In this document: piece by piece, positions 9,593-18,022 of the stretch | How the letters are laid out: the number at the start of each line of letters is the position of its first letter | Position numbering within the stretch: position 1 is the stretch's first letter | Origin: Rhodobacter sp. | GTDB taxonomy: Bacteria > Pseudomonadota > Alphaproteobacteria > Rhodobacterales > Rhodobacteraceae | Length of the DNA stretch: 33,143 nucleotides | Assembly: GCA_022340385.1 (NCBI GenBank) | Contig: JAJDOB010000235.1 | Coordinates: forward strand, 1-33,143 | Reading direction: 5' to 3' | Program-made: the position numbers and the translations under genes | Notes under the pieces: generated by a model | The model's input: only the letters and a program-made list of their open reading frames with translations | What the model was told of the DNA's origin: nothing | Database searches by the model: none

Positions 9593-10840
9593 TTAACCCG
9601 CGGCTTCGGCCGCTTCGATGTTATGCTTGTGAATGGAATCCGCGAGCTTCAGGATTTCCTTGCGCAGCGGGTTTTTCGCCGCCGAATCCATCAGCGGAAT
9701 ACCGTGATCGCCGCTTTGCACGACCGGCTTGCCGCCGTCGGGCATCAGAAGCTCGATCTCGATATCCAGGCTTTCGGACATCCGCTTGACCCGGCTCTTG
9801 CCCGACAGGTCGGTGAATTTGGGCGCCCGGTTCAGCACGAAACGCAGCTTTTCGAACGGCAGATCCTCGGCCTTGAGCGCGCGCACCATGCGCAGCGTGT
9901 TCTGGGCCGACCGCATGTCCAGTTCCAGCGGGGTCAGGTAGACATGGCTGGCCCCCAGCACGGTTTCGGTCCATTGCACGATGGCCGTGGGCATGTCGAT
10001 CACCACGTAGTCGAAGTTCTGGCGCGCCGCTTCCAGCAGCCGCTCGATATCTTCGGGGCCGACCATGTCCAGCGGCAGCAGGTCGGACGGCGCGGTCAGC
10101 ACGCTCAGCTTTTCGTTGTAGCTGCACAGCGCGTGCAGGAACGCCTCGTTGTCCATCGATTCGGTGTCCGAAAGCAGTTCATAGACCGCCTCGCGCCGGG
10201 GCAGGTCAAGGAAGGTCGCGACCGTCCCGAACTGCAGGTCGAAATCCATCAGGCAAACCTTGACCGGCTTCTTCTTGTCGATGTTGGCCAGTTCCCAGGC
10301 GATGTTGACCGCCAGCGTCGTGGCGCCGACACCGCCGGCAAGCCCGTGAACCGTGACGATGACGCCATCCTTGTTGCCCTTGGGCAGTTTGCGCCCGGTT
10401 TCGCCTTCGGATGCGGCCAGGTGGACCACCGCCGGCGCGCGCAGCCGTTCGATGGCGTCATGCAACGCACCTTCGGGAAGCGGGTAGGGGGCAAATTCCT
10501 TGGCCCCGAGTTTCAGCAGCTGGTGCAGGGCGATCGGGCTGACATCTTCGGCGATCAGGATCACCTTCAGGTCATTCGCGTTGGCGGTTTCGATCAGATC
10601 GGCGATCGCGGCAAGGTTGACCTCGTCCTCCTCGTCGATGGCAATTGCGACAAATTCAAGGTATTGCGCCTCGGGTTGGGTGAAGAACACCCGCGCGTCC
10701 TGAAATGTCAGATCGCCCCAGGCCTCGCCAAGCTCGGCTTCCATATCCTCGATCAGAAGATCGAATTTCTGAACATCCCGCGCGACGGTGCACGCCGTTA
10801 TCGGTTCCGATTCCGACTGTAATGCGGTGTTACTGCTCAT
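9593..10840 (-). CDS. cpaE: Pilus assembly ATPase CpaE/TadZ (MinD/ParA-like)
   Basis: N-terminal receiver-like domain; deviant Walker-like VHGLAGGVGATTLAVNIAWELA; DYVVIDMPTAIVQWTETVLGASHVYLT. Confidence 0.93.
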   Translation of the reverse strand: MSSNTALQSESEPITACTVARDVQKFDLLIEDMEAELGEAWGDLTFQDARVFFTQPEAQYLEFVAIAIDEEDEVNLAAIADLIETANANDLKVILIAEDVSPIALHQLLKLGAKEFAPYPLPEGALHDAIERLRAPAVVHLAASEGETGRKLPKGNKDGVIVTVHGLAGGVGATTLAVNIAWELANIDKKKPVKVCLMDFDLQFGTVATFLDLPRREAVYELLSDTESMDNEAFLHALCSYNEKLSVLTAPSDLLPLDMVGPEDIERLLEAARQNFDYVVIDMPTAIVQWTETVLGASHVYLTPLELDMRSAQNTLRMVRALKAEDLPFEKLRFVLNRAPKFTDLSGKSRVKRMSESLDIEIELLMPDGGKPVVQSGDHGIPLMDSAAKNPLRKEILKLADSIHKHNIEAAEAAG

Positions 10841-11136
10841 ATTTCTCGTCCTTCTAACAACAATGCCCGATCAGGGTGTCGGGGCTATTGTTGCCCTGTT
10901 TCCCGCCCGGCAGCGCGCCCGGCAGTCGCGCCGGACACATTGGTTCCAGTGCGGAAGATGCAGAGCAAAGTGGGCGAGATTGCGGCCAAAAGATCGTAAT
11001 TATTCGGTCTTTTCGAACGATCAGGCGTTTTGCGCAAAATTGTATCCCCGCATCAATCGCCCGGCCCGACAGGGAATTGATGCCCCGAACCTGCCCTGAA
11101 GGCATGAATCAATGCTTGCGAGGTTGCCCGGAGAGT

Positions 11137-11174
11137 CAAAAAAAACGCCCCCGCAAGGCTGCGAGGGCGTTTCT
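11137..11174 (-). terminator. Rho-independent terminator between ompA-like gene and cpaE
   Basis: Minus strand: ACGCCCTCGCAGCCTTGCGGGGGCGTTTTTTTGAC; GC stem with T tract. Confidence 0.85.
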
Positions 11175-11198
11175 TAAGGATCTGTTAGGAAATGCGTG

Positions 11199-11876
11199 CT
11201 AGCCGCCCTGGCTCTGAATCGCCGACAGGCCGGTCTGGTTCGACGGGCGCTTTTCGGTGGCGCTTTCGACATATTCGCGGAAGATCACTTCGGCGTATTT
11301 GCCGTTCAGCAGGGTCGGGTGGTTCTCGACAAAGCCGGACACCTCGGTCACCGTGCGCCGGTTCAGGCGTTCGCGGTTCGGTGTCGCGATCAGCGGACGG
11401 TTTTCACCGTAGGACACCACCGCCTGCAACCGCGAGCGGCTGATGCCCTGGCCGGTCAGGAACCGTACCACGGCGTTGGCGCGGCGCTGGCCCAGACGCT
11501 TGTTATACGCATTCGAGCCGACGGCATCGGTATGGCCGAAGACCTTGAAGCGCACTTCGGGGAACTGCCGGATCCAGTTTGCCTGAACCCGCAGTATGGC
11601 CTTGGCGTCTTCGTCCAGTTGCGAGGAATTGAACGCAAAGTTCACCGTCGACAGCACTTCCTGAGAGAATCGCCGGTTCAGGTTGACGACATAGTTAAGC
11701 TCGCCATTGTGAATCTGCGTGTTGTTCATCGTCGGATTGCCGAATGCGCCTTCGTCGATGAACGCGCCAGCCTCCTGATGCCAGCTTGAGAACACGGTGC
11801 GGTCGCCGCAAGCGGTCAGCGCAAGGACGCTGACGGCTGCGATTAGGGGTTTGATCGGTCCAGCCATAACGCTCAT
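11199..11876 (-). CDS. OmpA-family lipoprotein of Tad locus
   Basis: Lipobox LIAAVSVLALTAC; OmpA C-terminal domain VRFKVFGHTDAVGSNAYNKRLGQRRANAVVRFL. Overlaps the cpaC stop (ATGA). Confidence 0.88.
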   Translation of the reverse strand: MSVMAGPIKPLIAAVSVLALTACGDRTVFSSWHQEAGAFIDEGAFGNPTMNNTQIHNGELNYVVNLNRRFSQEVLSTVNFAFNSSQLDEDAKAILRVQANWIRQFPEVRFKVFGHTDAVGSNAYNKRLGQRRANAVVRFLTGQGISRSRLQAVVSYGENRPLIATPNRERLNRRTVTEVSGFVENHPTLLNGKYAEVIFREYVESATEKRPSNQTGLSAIQSQGG

Positions 11877-13279
11877 TCCATCACATAGCCGTAGGAGCCG
11901 TTGAAATCCTGCGAAGCCACCTCGCCGGCACCGCCGGTGCGCGGACGGCGGTTGCCGCCAACGGTTTTGCCAAACAGGAACAGCTCTGATTCCGTGGGCG
12001 GTTTGATCCGGTCCGTCGGAAGCGCCAGCGCCTCGCCCCGGGTCGGGGTCACCAGATGCGGAGTGACAATGATTACCAGTTCCGACTGATTACGCTCGTA
12101 ACTAGAAGACCGGAACAGGCTGCCCAGGACCGGGATGTCGCCCAGCCACGGAACCTGACCCGCCAGATCCTGAAAATCGTCTTCCAGCAGGCCGGCAATG
12201 GCAAAGCTTTCGCCATCACGCATCTCGACCGTGGTCGAGGTTTCGCGGCGCCGGAAGGCCGCGACGGAAATACCGCCCTGCTCGAAGGTCACCGAATTGT
12301 CCAGGCCGGACACGGCTGCGTTCAGTTGCAGGTTGATGGTATCCTTGTCGACCACGCGCGGCGTAAAGCTCAGCTCGACGCCGAATGGCTTGTACTGGAT
12401 CGTCACGGCGCCGTCATTGTCGACAACCGGGATCGGATATTCGCCACCCGCCAGGAACTTGGCCTCTTGCCCGCTGAGCGCGGTCAGGTTGGGTTCCGCC
12501 AGGGTGCGCACGACGCCCTTTGACTCAAGCGCTTCCAGCAGAACCGCGAATTGCACGCTGCCGGCGGTAAAGCCAAGCGCCAGTGCGCCGTTGGTGTTGG
12601 CGCGCGTCTGGATCGGGTTGCCGATGCCGTTGTTGCCTTCCAGCCAGGTGCCGGTTTCGGAAACGATGCCAACGTCGGTGCCGCCCTGAATCGCGATCGA
12701 GGACGACAGGTTCTTGGAAACCGACCGCTCCATCTCTGCAAAACGCACTTTCAGCATGACCTGCTGGGTGCCGCCAACGCTCATCAGGTTGGAAACCCGT
12801 TCGGGTGCATAGCGTTCCGCCAGATCAAGCGCGCGGTCCAGCCGCGCGATCGACGACACCACGCCCGACAGCACGATACCGTCATTCGCGGTGCGAACCT
12901 CGATCTTTTCGCCCGGCAGGATTTGTTGCAGGCGTTCCTTGAATTCCGCAATATCGGGGGCAACGCGCACCTCGACATTGGTAATCAGCCGCCCGTCCGG
13001 CCCCAGAAGGGTCAGCGTGGTGCGTCCCGGTGCCTTGCCCAGCACATAGATCGTGCGGTCCGACAGGGTGGAAATGTCAGCGATGCCGGGATTGGCAATT
13101 GAAAGTTCAGCGAACGGAGTATCGCTTTCAACTACAACGGCGCGATTCATCGCGACGTTAAGGTCCCGCGACGTGGACCCTTTCATAACGCGCAAGGTTT
13201 GCGCTTGCGGCGCGGGCGCCGTCGTAACAAGTAGTGAAGCGCCCAGAAGGACCGCCCCGAAGTGCTTTGCCAATGTCAT
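11873..13279 (-). CDS. cpaC: Tad secretin CpaC/RcpA
   Basis: Signal peptide, BON-like region, secretin core VQFAVLLEALESKGVVRTLAEPNLTALSGQEAKFLAGGEYPIPV...GVELSFTPRVVDKDTINLQL...SELVIIVTPHLV. Confidence 0.95.
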   Translation of the reverse strand: MTLAKHFGAVLLGASLLVTTAPAPQAQTLRVMKGSTSRDLNVAMNRAVVVESDTPFAELSIANPGIADISTLSDRTIYVLGKAPGRTTLTLLGPDGRLITNVEVRVAPDIAEFKERLQQILPGEKIEVRTANDGIVLSGVVSSIARLDRALDLAERYAPERVSNLMSVGGTQQVMLKVRFAEMERSVSKNLSSSIAIQGGTDVGIVSETGTWLEGNNGIGNPIQTRANTNGALALGFTAGSVQFAVLLEALESKGVVRTLAEPNLTALSGQEAKFLAGGEYPIPVVDNDGAVTIQYKPFGVELSFTPRVVDKDTINLQLNAAVSGLDNSVTFEQGGISVAAFRRRETSTTVEMRDGESFAIAGLLEDDFQDLAGQVPWLGDIPVLGSLFRSSSYERNQSELVIIVTPHLVTPTRGEALALPTDRIKPPTESELFLFGKTVGGNRRPRTGGAGEVASQDFNGSYGYVME

Positions 13280-13443
13280 GTGATCCTGCCTCTATGATCA
13301 CTATTAACCGGTCTGAAGTGCCGGCTTCACCGCGACCATGGCCGAATTCGCGTTTTATTGCAAGAATCAACGTCTTGTCGTTCAAGGTTCGTGTGGATAA
13401 CTCGCAACATACTGTGCGCAAAACCCTTTAGATTAACGCAAAA

Positions 13444-13466
13444 CGGGCCCCGGAATCCGGGGCCCG
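13444..13466 (-). terminator. Candidate terminator/hairpin downstream of cpaB
   Basis: CGGGCCCCGGATTCCGGGGCCCG, near-perfect stem; minus strand continues TTTTGCG. Confidence 0.6.
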
Positions 13467-13486
13467 CCTGTTTGAATTGCGTCGGA

Positions 13487-14338
13487 TCAGTTGGTGCAGG
13501 CGATCGGGGTTTCGATCGTTTCGGCGCCGCGGCGTGTCTTTACGGTGCAGATCTCTTCCTTTTGGACCTGCACGACCTGAGCGGCCTCGATCCCCAGAAG
13601 GACGTTCTGGTTGATCACCACATTCTCGGAAAATGCCTCGTCGTCGGCGCCAAGCAGCGACAGCGACAGACGCCCGGTGCTTTGTGCCTGGGCCAGCGCG
13701 GCCACTTGCAGCGGCGTCGCTTCGACCGTGACGGTGCGCGCGATCGTCGGGTTCGACCGGTCGCCGTCGGCCGTCTGGTCAATCGCGATCAGCTTGACGC
13801 CGGATTCGATCAGCTGCGTCACTTCCTGGGCATTGCGTTCATTGCCCTGGATGGTGCCGCTCCAGTAGACATCGACCCGGTCGCCGGGGCGCAGGAAGCC
13901 CGAAACGCCGGTGGCCACATCGACGCGGATGGCGAATGCGCGCATGCCCTTGGACAGACGCGACGACACGCCGGCATCCTGGCCGGGTTCCGTCACCTTC
14001 ACCGCCATCAGCGCCTCGTCTTTTTCCATGGCACGGATCGCGCGGCGATATTTCTCTTCGCCGAATGGAAAGACGACCTCAAGCGACGCGAACGTGCCTT
14101 CCGGAATCGCGTTTTCCGGCCAGCGCACCGTGCGCACGTCTTCGGTCTTGATCTCTTCGCCGTAATACAATGCGCGATTGACCACCACCACATCGACAGT
14201 GGGAACGATCTTTTCGCGTGCAGCCCGCTCGCGCGCCAGTTCCGCCTGGTAGGCGCCGATATAGTCCTTGGCCATATAGACGGCAAAGCTGGCCAGCCCG
14301 ACGCCGACAATCAGCACCAATCCGAATACCAGTCGCAT
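13487..14338 (-). CDS. cpaB: Flp pilus assembly protein CpaB/RcpC
   Basis: N-terminal TM, SAF-like region (VVVNRALYYGEEIKTEDVRTVRWPENAIPEGTF), FLRPGDRVDVYWSGT. Confidence 0.92.
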   Translation of the reverse strand: MRLVFGLVLIVGVGLASFAVYMAKDYIGAYQAELARERAAREKIVPTVDVVVVNRALYYGEEIKTEDVRTVRWPENAIPEGTFASLEVVFPFGEEKYRRAIRAMEKDEALMAVKVTEPGQDAGVSSRLSKGMRAFAIRVDVATGVSGFLRPGDRVDVYWSGTIQGNERNAQEVTQLIESGVKLIAIDQTADGDRSNPTIARTVTVEATPLQVAALAQAQSTGRLSLSLLGADDEAFSENVVINQNVLLGIEAAQVVQVQKEEICTVKTRRGAETIETPIACTN

Positions 14339-14713
14339 GTCTTATCCTTCCTAAATGCACCCCTACGACAAACCTGCAAAAGCAGTGTGCGCGGTACGTT
14401 ACCTGCTTGTTTCCTGCCCGTCGCCGTCGATCAGTCGGTCGGAATGCCTTGCGCATCCCATGTCGTGCCGGCCAGCCCAGCCAGTGTCGCCACAGCGCGG
14501 TCGAACGAATTCAACGCGCTGTTTGCATAGCTGGAATGCTTTTGTACCTGCCGGACCACGTTTGGCCTCCTTCACGCTTCTGCCGGAATCGCCGAACAGT
14601 TTGCCGTCTTCTCTCAACACCGGTTTTTACCAACCATTGTGTCAAAAACATGGACAGAGGCGGTTCTAAAAAAGGATTTCGCATTTCCGTGAACCGGATC
14701 GGCCAAAAACTCA

Positions 14714-14744
14714 AAGGTCGCGCCCGTTTCCAGGGCGCGACCTT
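14714..14744 (-). terminator. Terminator downstream of flp copy 1
   Basis: AAGGTCGCGCCC-TGGAAAC-GGGCGCGACCTT followed by TGAGTTTTTGG on the minus strand. Confidence 0.8.
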
Positions 14745-14755
14745 CGCAATTCGTA

Positions 14756-14977
14756 TAGTTCGCCTGGGGCTTAGTAGGTGGTCTTGATGCCCAGCGAGGA
14801 CAGGTGGCTGCCGATCTCGTCAGCATAGTCGTCCGTTGCGCCACCGACGGTGGTCAGAACGGCGATCCCGAGGCCAACGATGGCAGCGGTCAGGACCACC
14901 CAGTCGACGGTCACGGCGCCGTCTTCGTCAGCTTTGAAAGTCTTGATCAGGTTAAACAGTTTCATCTTCTCTCTCCG
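14756..14977 (-). repeat. Tandem-duplicated flp unit, copy 1 (partner 15204-15425)
   Basis: Co-linear 222-bp unit from TAGTTCGC(C/T)TGGGGCTTAGTAGG through flp to the RBS region CTTCTCTCTCCG; partner has the same layout and length. Confidence 0.85.
14771..14965 (-). CDS. flp1: Flp-family type IVb pilin, copy 1
   Basis: MKLFNLIKTFKADEDG^AVTVDWVVLTAAIVGLGIAVLTTVGGATDDYADEIGSHLSSLGIKTTY; short leader ending in Gly plus hydrophobic helix. Confidence 0.93.
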   Translation of the reverse strand: MKLFNLIKTFKADEDGAVTVDWVVLTAAIVGLGIAVLTTVGGATDDYADEIGSHLSSLGIKTTY

Positions 14978-15163
14978 ATAGGGGGTACTTACGGTTTCAC
15001 TTTTTTATGCCGGTGCCCTGAACGCTTTCGGCGTCGGGTGGTTTCGACAAGGAATTATTAATCTTTTGAATGTGGCTTGAATTGGGCGTGCAGCGTACAT
15101 TTTCATAGCGATACGGTGAAATCTGCGGCTTCTGAATCACATTCCGGTGCCGGGCATGAAAAA

Positions 15164-15191
15164 AGGCCGCGTCCAGTCAAGGACGCGACCT
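15164..15191 (-). terminator. Terminator downstream of flp copy 2
   Basis: AGGTCGCGTCC-TTGACT-GGACGCGGCCT, followed by TTTTTTC on the minus strand. Confidence 0.82.
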
Positions 15192-15203
15192 TTCTCAGGT
15201 CTG

Positions 15204-15425
15204 TAGTTCGCTTGGGGCTTAGTAGGTCGTCTTGATGCCCAGCGAGGACAGGTGGCTGCCGATTTCGTCGGCATAGTCGTCGGTGGCGCCACCAACCGTG
15301 GTCAGCACGGCGATGCCCAGGCCAACGATCGCGGCGGTCAGCACGACCCAGTCAACGGTCACGGCGCCATCTTCGTCCGCTGTGAAAGTCTTGATCAGGT
15401 GAAACAGTTTCATTTTCTCTCTCCG
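15204..15425 (-). repeat. Tandem-duplicated flp unit, copy 2 (partner 14756-14977)
   Basis: Same 222-bp layout as copy 1, including downstream flank and RBS region. Confidence 0.85.
15219..15413 (-). CDS. flp2: Flp-family type IVb pilin, copy 2
   Basis: MKLFHLIKTFTADEDG^AVTVDWVVLTAAIVGLG...; mature region identical to copy 1. Confidence 0.93.
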   Translation of the reverse strand: MKLFHLIKTFTADEDGAVTVDWVVLTAAIVGLGIAVLTTVGGATDDYADEIGSHLSSLGIKTTY

Positions 15426-15768
15426 TAGGATTTGTTACGCTTGCTTCGGTTCACCTCCACAAGCGCTGGGATGTCTCTGAATTCCCGTTGCCCGTCTTGG
15501 CATGGGTCTAATAAGCCTGCGCAATGGGGCGAGAATTGGACGCAGGTGGTACAATTTTGGTAACACTTGAAATTCGCGTCAATTTCCCATTAAGCCTATG
15601 AATTCAAATATGAAAAAATCATAAACAAATATTCCGGCAGCGCGAATTTGGTGCATTTTTCACATTTTCGACCCCAAATAGAGTGGCAAACCGCCGGAAA
15701 TCCTAGCCAAAGCAGTTTGAGTTTGCGATGTATCGCGCAACTAAGAACAACTGCAGGCAGGCATCCGC

Positions 15769-16584
15769 ATGAGGCGGGCAATTCTGGCGATAATTTCGGG
15801 CTGCGCGATCATTGCGGGCGGGTCCGCCGGCCATGCCGGTGATCCCAAACCGTTCGCCGAGTTCACCTTCAAGCGGGTCAAGCTGCCCAAGCCCGGCGTC
15901 GGCCATCGCATCACCGTGCAGATCGAGCCGCAGGCGGAAGTTGTCGAACCTGCCAGCCCCGACACGCCAGTGCCCGCCGCCAAGGCCAGCGCCTATGACT
16001 GGTACTGGACCGTTGTGTCGCCCTCGATGGCGGCCTCGGGGCCCGGACGGCTGCCGCAGGCGGTTCTGCAGCTCGACAAGGGGCCGGGCGTGCCGACACC
16101 GCGCCTGCAGGCCCTTCAGCAGATCATGGGCCAATACAGCACGCATATCCTGACCGCGACCATCGGCACGCAGGTCTCGCCGGCGCTGGTGCTGGCGGTG
16201 ATCAGCGCCGAATCCACCGGGCGCTCGGGGGCCGTCAGTTCCGCCGGGGCCACCGGCCTGATGCAACTGATGCCCGACACCGCCAGCCGGTTCGGCGTCA
16301 CCGATATCACCGACCCGGCGGACAATATCCGGGGCGGGGTTGCCTATCTCGACTGGCTGATGGGCGAATTCGACGGCGACCCGCTGCTGGTCCTGGCCGG
16401 GTACAATGCCGGTGAAAACGCCGTGCGCCGCTACGAAGGCGTGCCGCCCTTTGCGGAAACCCGCGCCTATGTGCCCAAGGTGCTGGCCGCCTGGACCGTC
16501 GCGCGCGGCCTGTGCCTGACCCCGCCAGAGCTGATCAGCGACGGCTGTGCCTTCACCAACGCAAGGCAGGTTACGGATGGCTGA
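15769..16584 (+). CDS. Lytic transglycosylase (SLT domain), secreted
   Basis: Signal peptide MRRAILAIISGCAIIAGGSAGHA; SLT motifs LALVLAVISAESTGRSGAVSSAGATGLMQLMPDTASRFGV, LLVLAGYNAGENAVRRYEGVPPFAETRAYV. Confidence 0.93.
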   Translation: MRRAILAIISGCAIIAGGSAGHAGDPKPFAEFTFKRVKLPKPGVGHRITVQIEPQAEVVEPASPDTPVPAAKASAYDWYWTVVSPSMAASGPGRLPQAVLQLDKGPGVPTPRLQALQQIMGQYSTHILTATIGTQVSPALVLAVISAESTGRSGAVSSAGATGLMQLMPDTASRFGVTDITDPADNIRGGVAYLDWLMGEFDGDPLLVLAGYNAGENAVRRYEGVPPFAETRAYVPKVLAAWTVARGLCLTPPELISDGCAFTNARQVTDG

Positions 16585-18010
16585 CACAAGGCCGCTGGTG
16601 CTGGATGTCGACGGAACATTCCTGCGCACCGATATGCTGTTTGAATGTTTCTGGGCCGGACTGGGCAAGGATCCGTTCGCCACCCTGCGGGCCTGCGCCG
16701 CGCATTTCCGCCAGCGCCAGGTGCTGAAGGCGGAACTGGCGCGCATCGCCGACCTGCGCACCGACCTTCTGCCGGTCAACGGCGATGTCGCGGCGCTGGC
16801 ACTGGACGCCGCCAAGGCCGGCCGCGAGGTGATTCTCGCCTCGGCCTCTGACACGCCGCTGGTCGCGGCACTTGCCGAACAGCACGGATTGTCGCCCCGG
16901 ATCTTCGCCTCGACCGCCGCGGTCAATCTCAAGGGCGCGGCCAAGGCCGATGCGCTGGTGTCGGCGTTCGGCGAATCCGGCTTCGACTATGCCGGGAACG
17001 AGCCGGTCGACCGCGCGATCTGGGACCACGCCGCCGGCGCCGTGATTGTCGGCGATCTGCCGCGCGCGGCCGGCGCCCTGACCGAACAGGGCAAGGCCGT
17101 GACCCAACTGCCCGGCGGCTGGGCGTTCCGCGACCTGATCCGCGCCCTGCGGCCGCATCAATGGGTCAAGAATGTCCTGTTGCTGGTGCCGCTGGTTGCC
17201 AGCCACGCGGTCGGGCTGGCACCGCTGGCGATGATCCTGCTGGGCATCGTGGCGTTTTCTGCGGCGGCATCGTCGATCTATATCGTCAACGACCTGCTGG
17301 ATCTAGAGGCCGACCGCCTGCACGCCACCAAGCACCGCCGCCCCTTTGCCAGCGGTGCCGTGCCGATCAAGATCGGAATGGCCGCGTTCGGGGTGATGGC
17401 GCTGATCGCGCTGGCCATAAGCCTGATGATCGGCTGGGGCTTTCTTGCGGTGATCGCGGTCTACATGACGCTGTCGCTGGCCTATTCGCTGCGCCTGAAA
17501 CGGATGCGCTGGGTCGATATCGCCACGCTTGCCGCGCTCTATACGCTGCGCGTCATTGCCGGGGCGCTGGCAATCGACGTTCTGGTCACCGGCTATCTGC
17601 TGGTGTTCATCTTCCCGACATTCCTGTGCCTGGGCTGCGTCAAGCGGCTGACCGAGGTCACGCTGGCCAAGGGCGATGAACGCCTGCCGGGGCGCGGCTA
17701 TGGCAGGCCCGACCGTGGCGATCTTCTGAACGTGGCCGGGCTGGGCGCATTCGCGTCGGTGTTCATCTTCGTGCTGTACAGTTTCAGCGATCATGCGCTG
17801 GGCCTGTATCCCACCCAGTGGCTGTTGTGGCTGGCGGCGGTGCCGCTGGCAATCTGGCTGATCCGGATGATCTGGCTCGGCTACACCGGCAAGCAGGATT
17901 ACGACCCGATCGTATTCGCGATGCGCGACAAGACCGGCCTGGGCCTGATCATGATCATGCTGGCGATCATGTTCTATGCCGCAGGGCTGTGGCAGGTGTA
18001 TTTCGGCTGA
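16577..18010 (+). CDS. HAD-UbiA fusion protein; candidate decaprenyl-phosphate phosphoribosyltransferase plus phosphatase
   Basis: Start MADTRPLVLDVDGTFLRTD (HAD motif I DxDGT); C-terminal UbiA: LRPHQWVKNVLLLVPL, NDLLDLEADRLHATKHRRPFASG. Overlaps the lytic transglycosylase stop by 8 bp. Confidence 0.86.
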   Translation: MADTRPLVLDVDGTFLRTDMLFECFWAGLGKDPFATLRACAAHFRQRQVLKAELARIADLRTDLLPVNGDVAALALDAAKAGREVILASASDTPLVAALAEQHGLSPRIFASTAAVNLKGAAKADALVSAFGESGFDYAGNEPVDRAIWDHAAGAVIVGDLPRAAGALTEQGKAVTQLPGGWAFRDLIRALRPHQWVKNVLLLVPLVASHAVGLAPLAMILLGIVAFSAAASSIYIVNDLLDLEADRLHATKHRRPFASGAVPIKIGMAAFGVMALIALAISLMIGWGFLAVIAVYMTLSLAYSLRLKRMRWVDIATLAALYTLRVIAGALAIDVLVTGYLLVFIFPTFLCLGCVKRLTEVTLAKGDERLPGRGYGRPDRGDLLNVAGLGAFASVFIFVLYSFSDHALGLYPTQWLLWLAAVPLAIWLIRMIWLGYTGKQDYDPIVFAMRDKTGLGLIMIMLAIMFYAAGLWQVYFG

Positions 18011-18022
18011 AAAGGCCGCGCC

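Noticed and set aside
13380-13440. Possible CtrA-type TTAA-N7-TTAA sites upstream of cpaC and flp
   Set aside because: Only isolated TTAA half-sites seen by eye; no full consensus.
14399-14620. 73-aa minus-strand ORF between flp1 and cpaB
   Set aside because: No recognisable signal, TM or family; insufficient support to call a gene, though the position makes it worth a homology check.
15703-16944. 413-aa minus-strand ORF
   Set aside because: Antisense to the lytic transglycosylase and HAD-UbiA genes.
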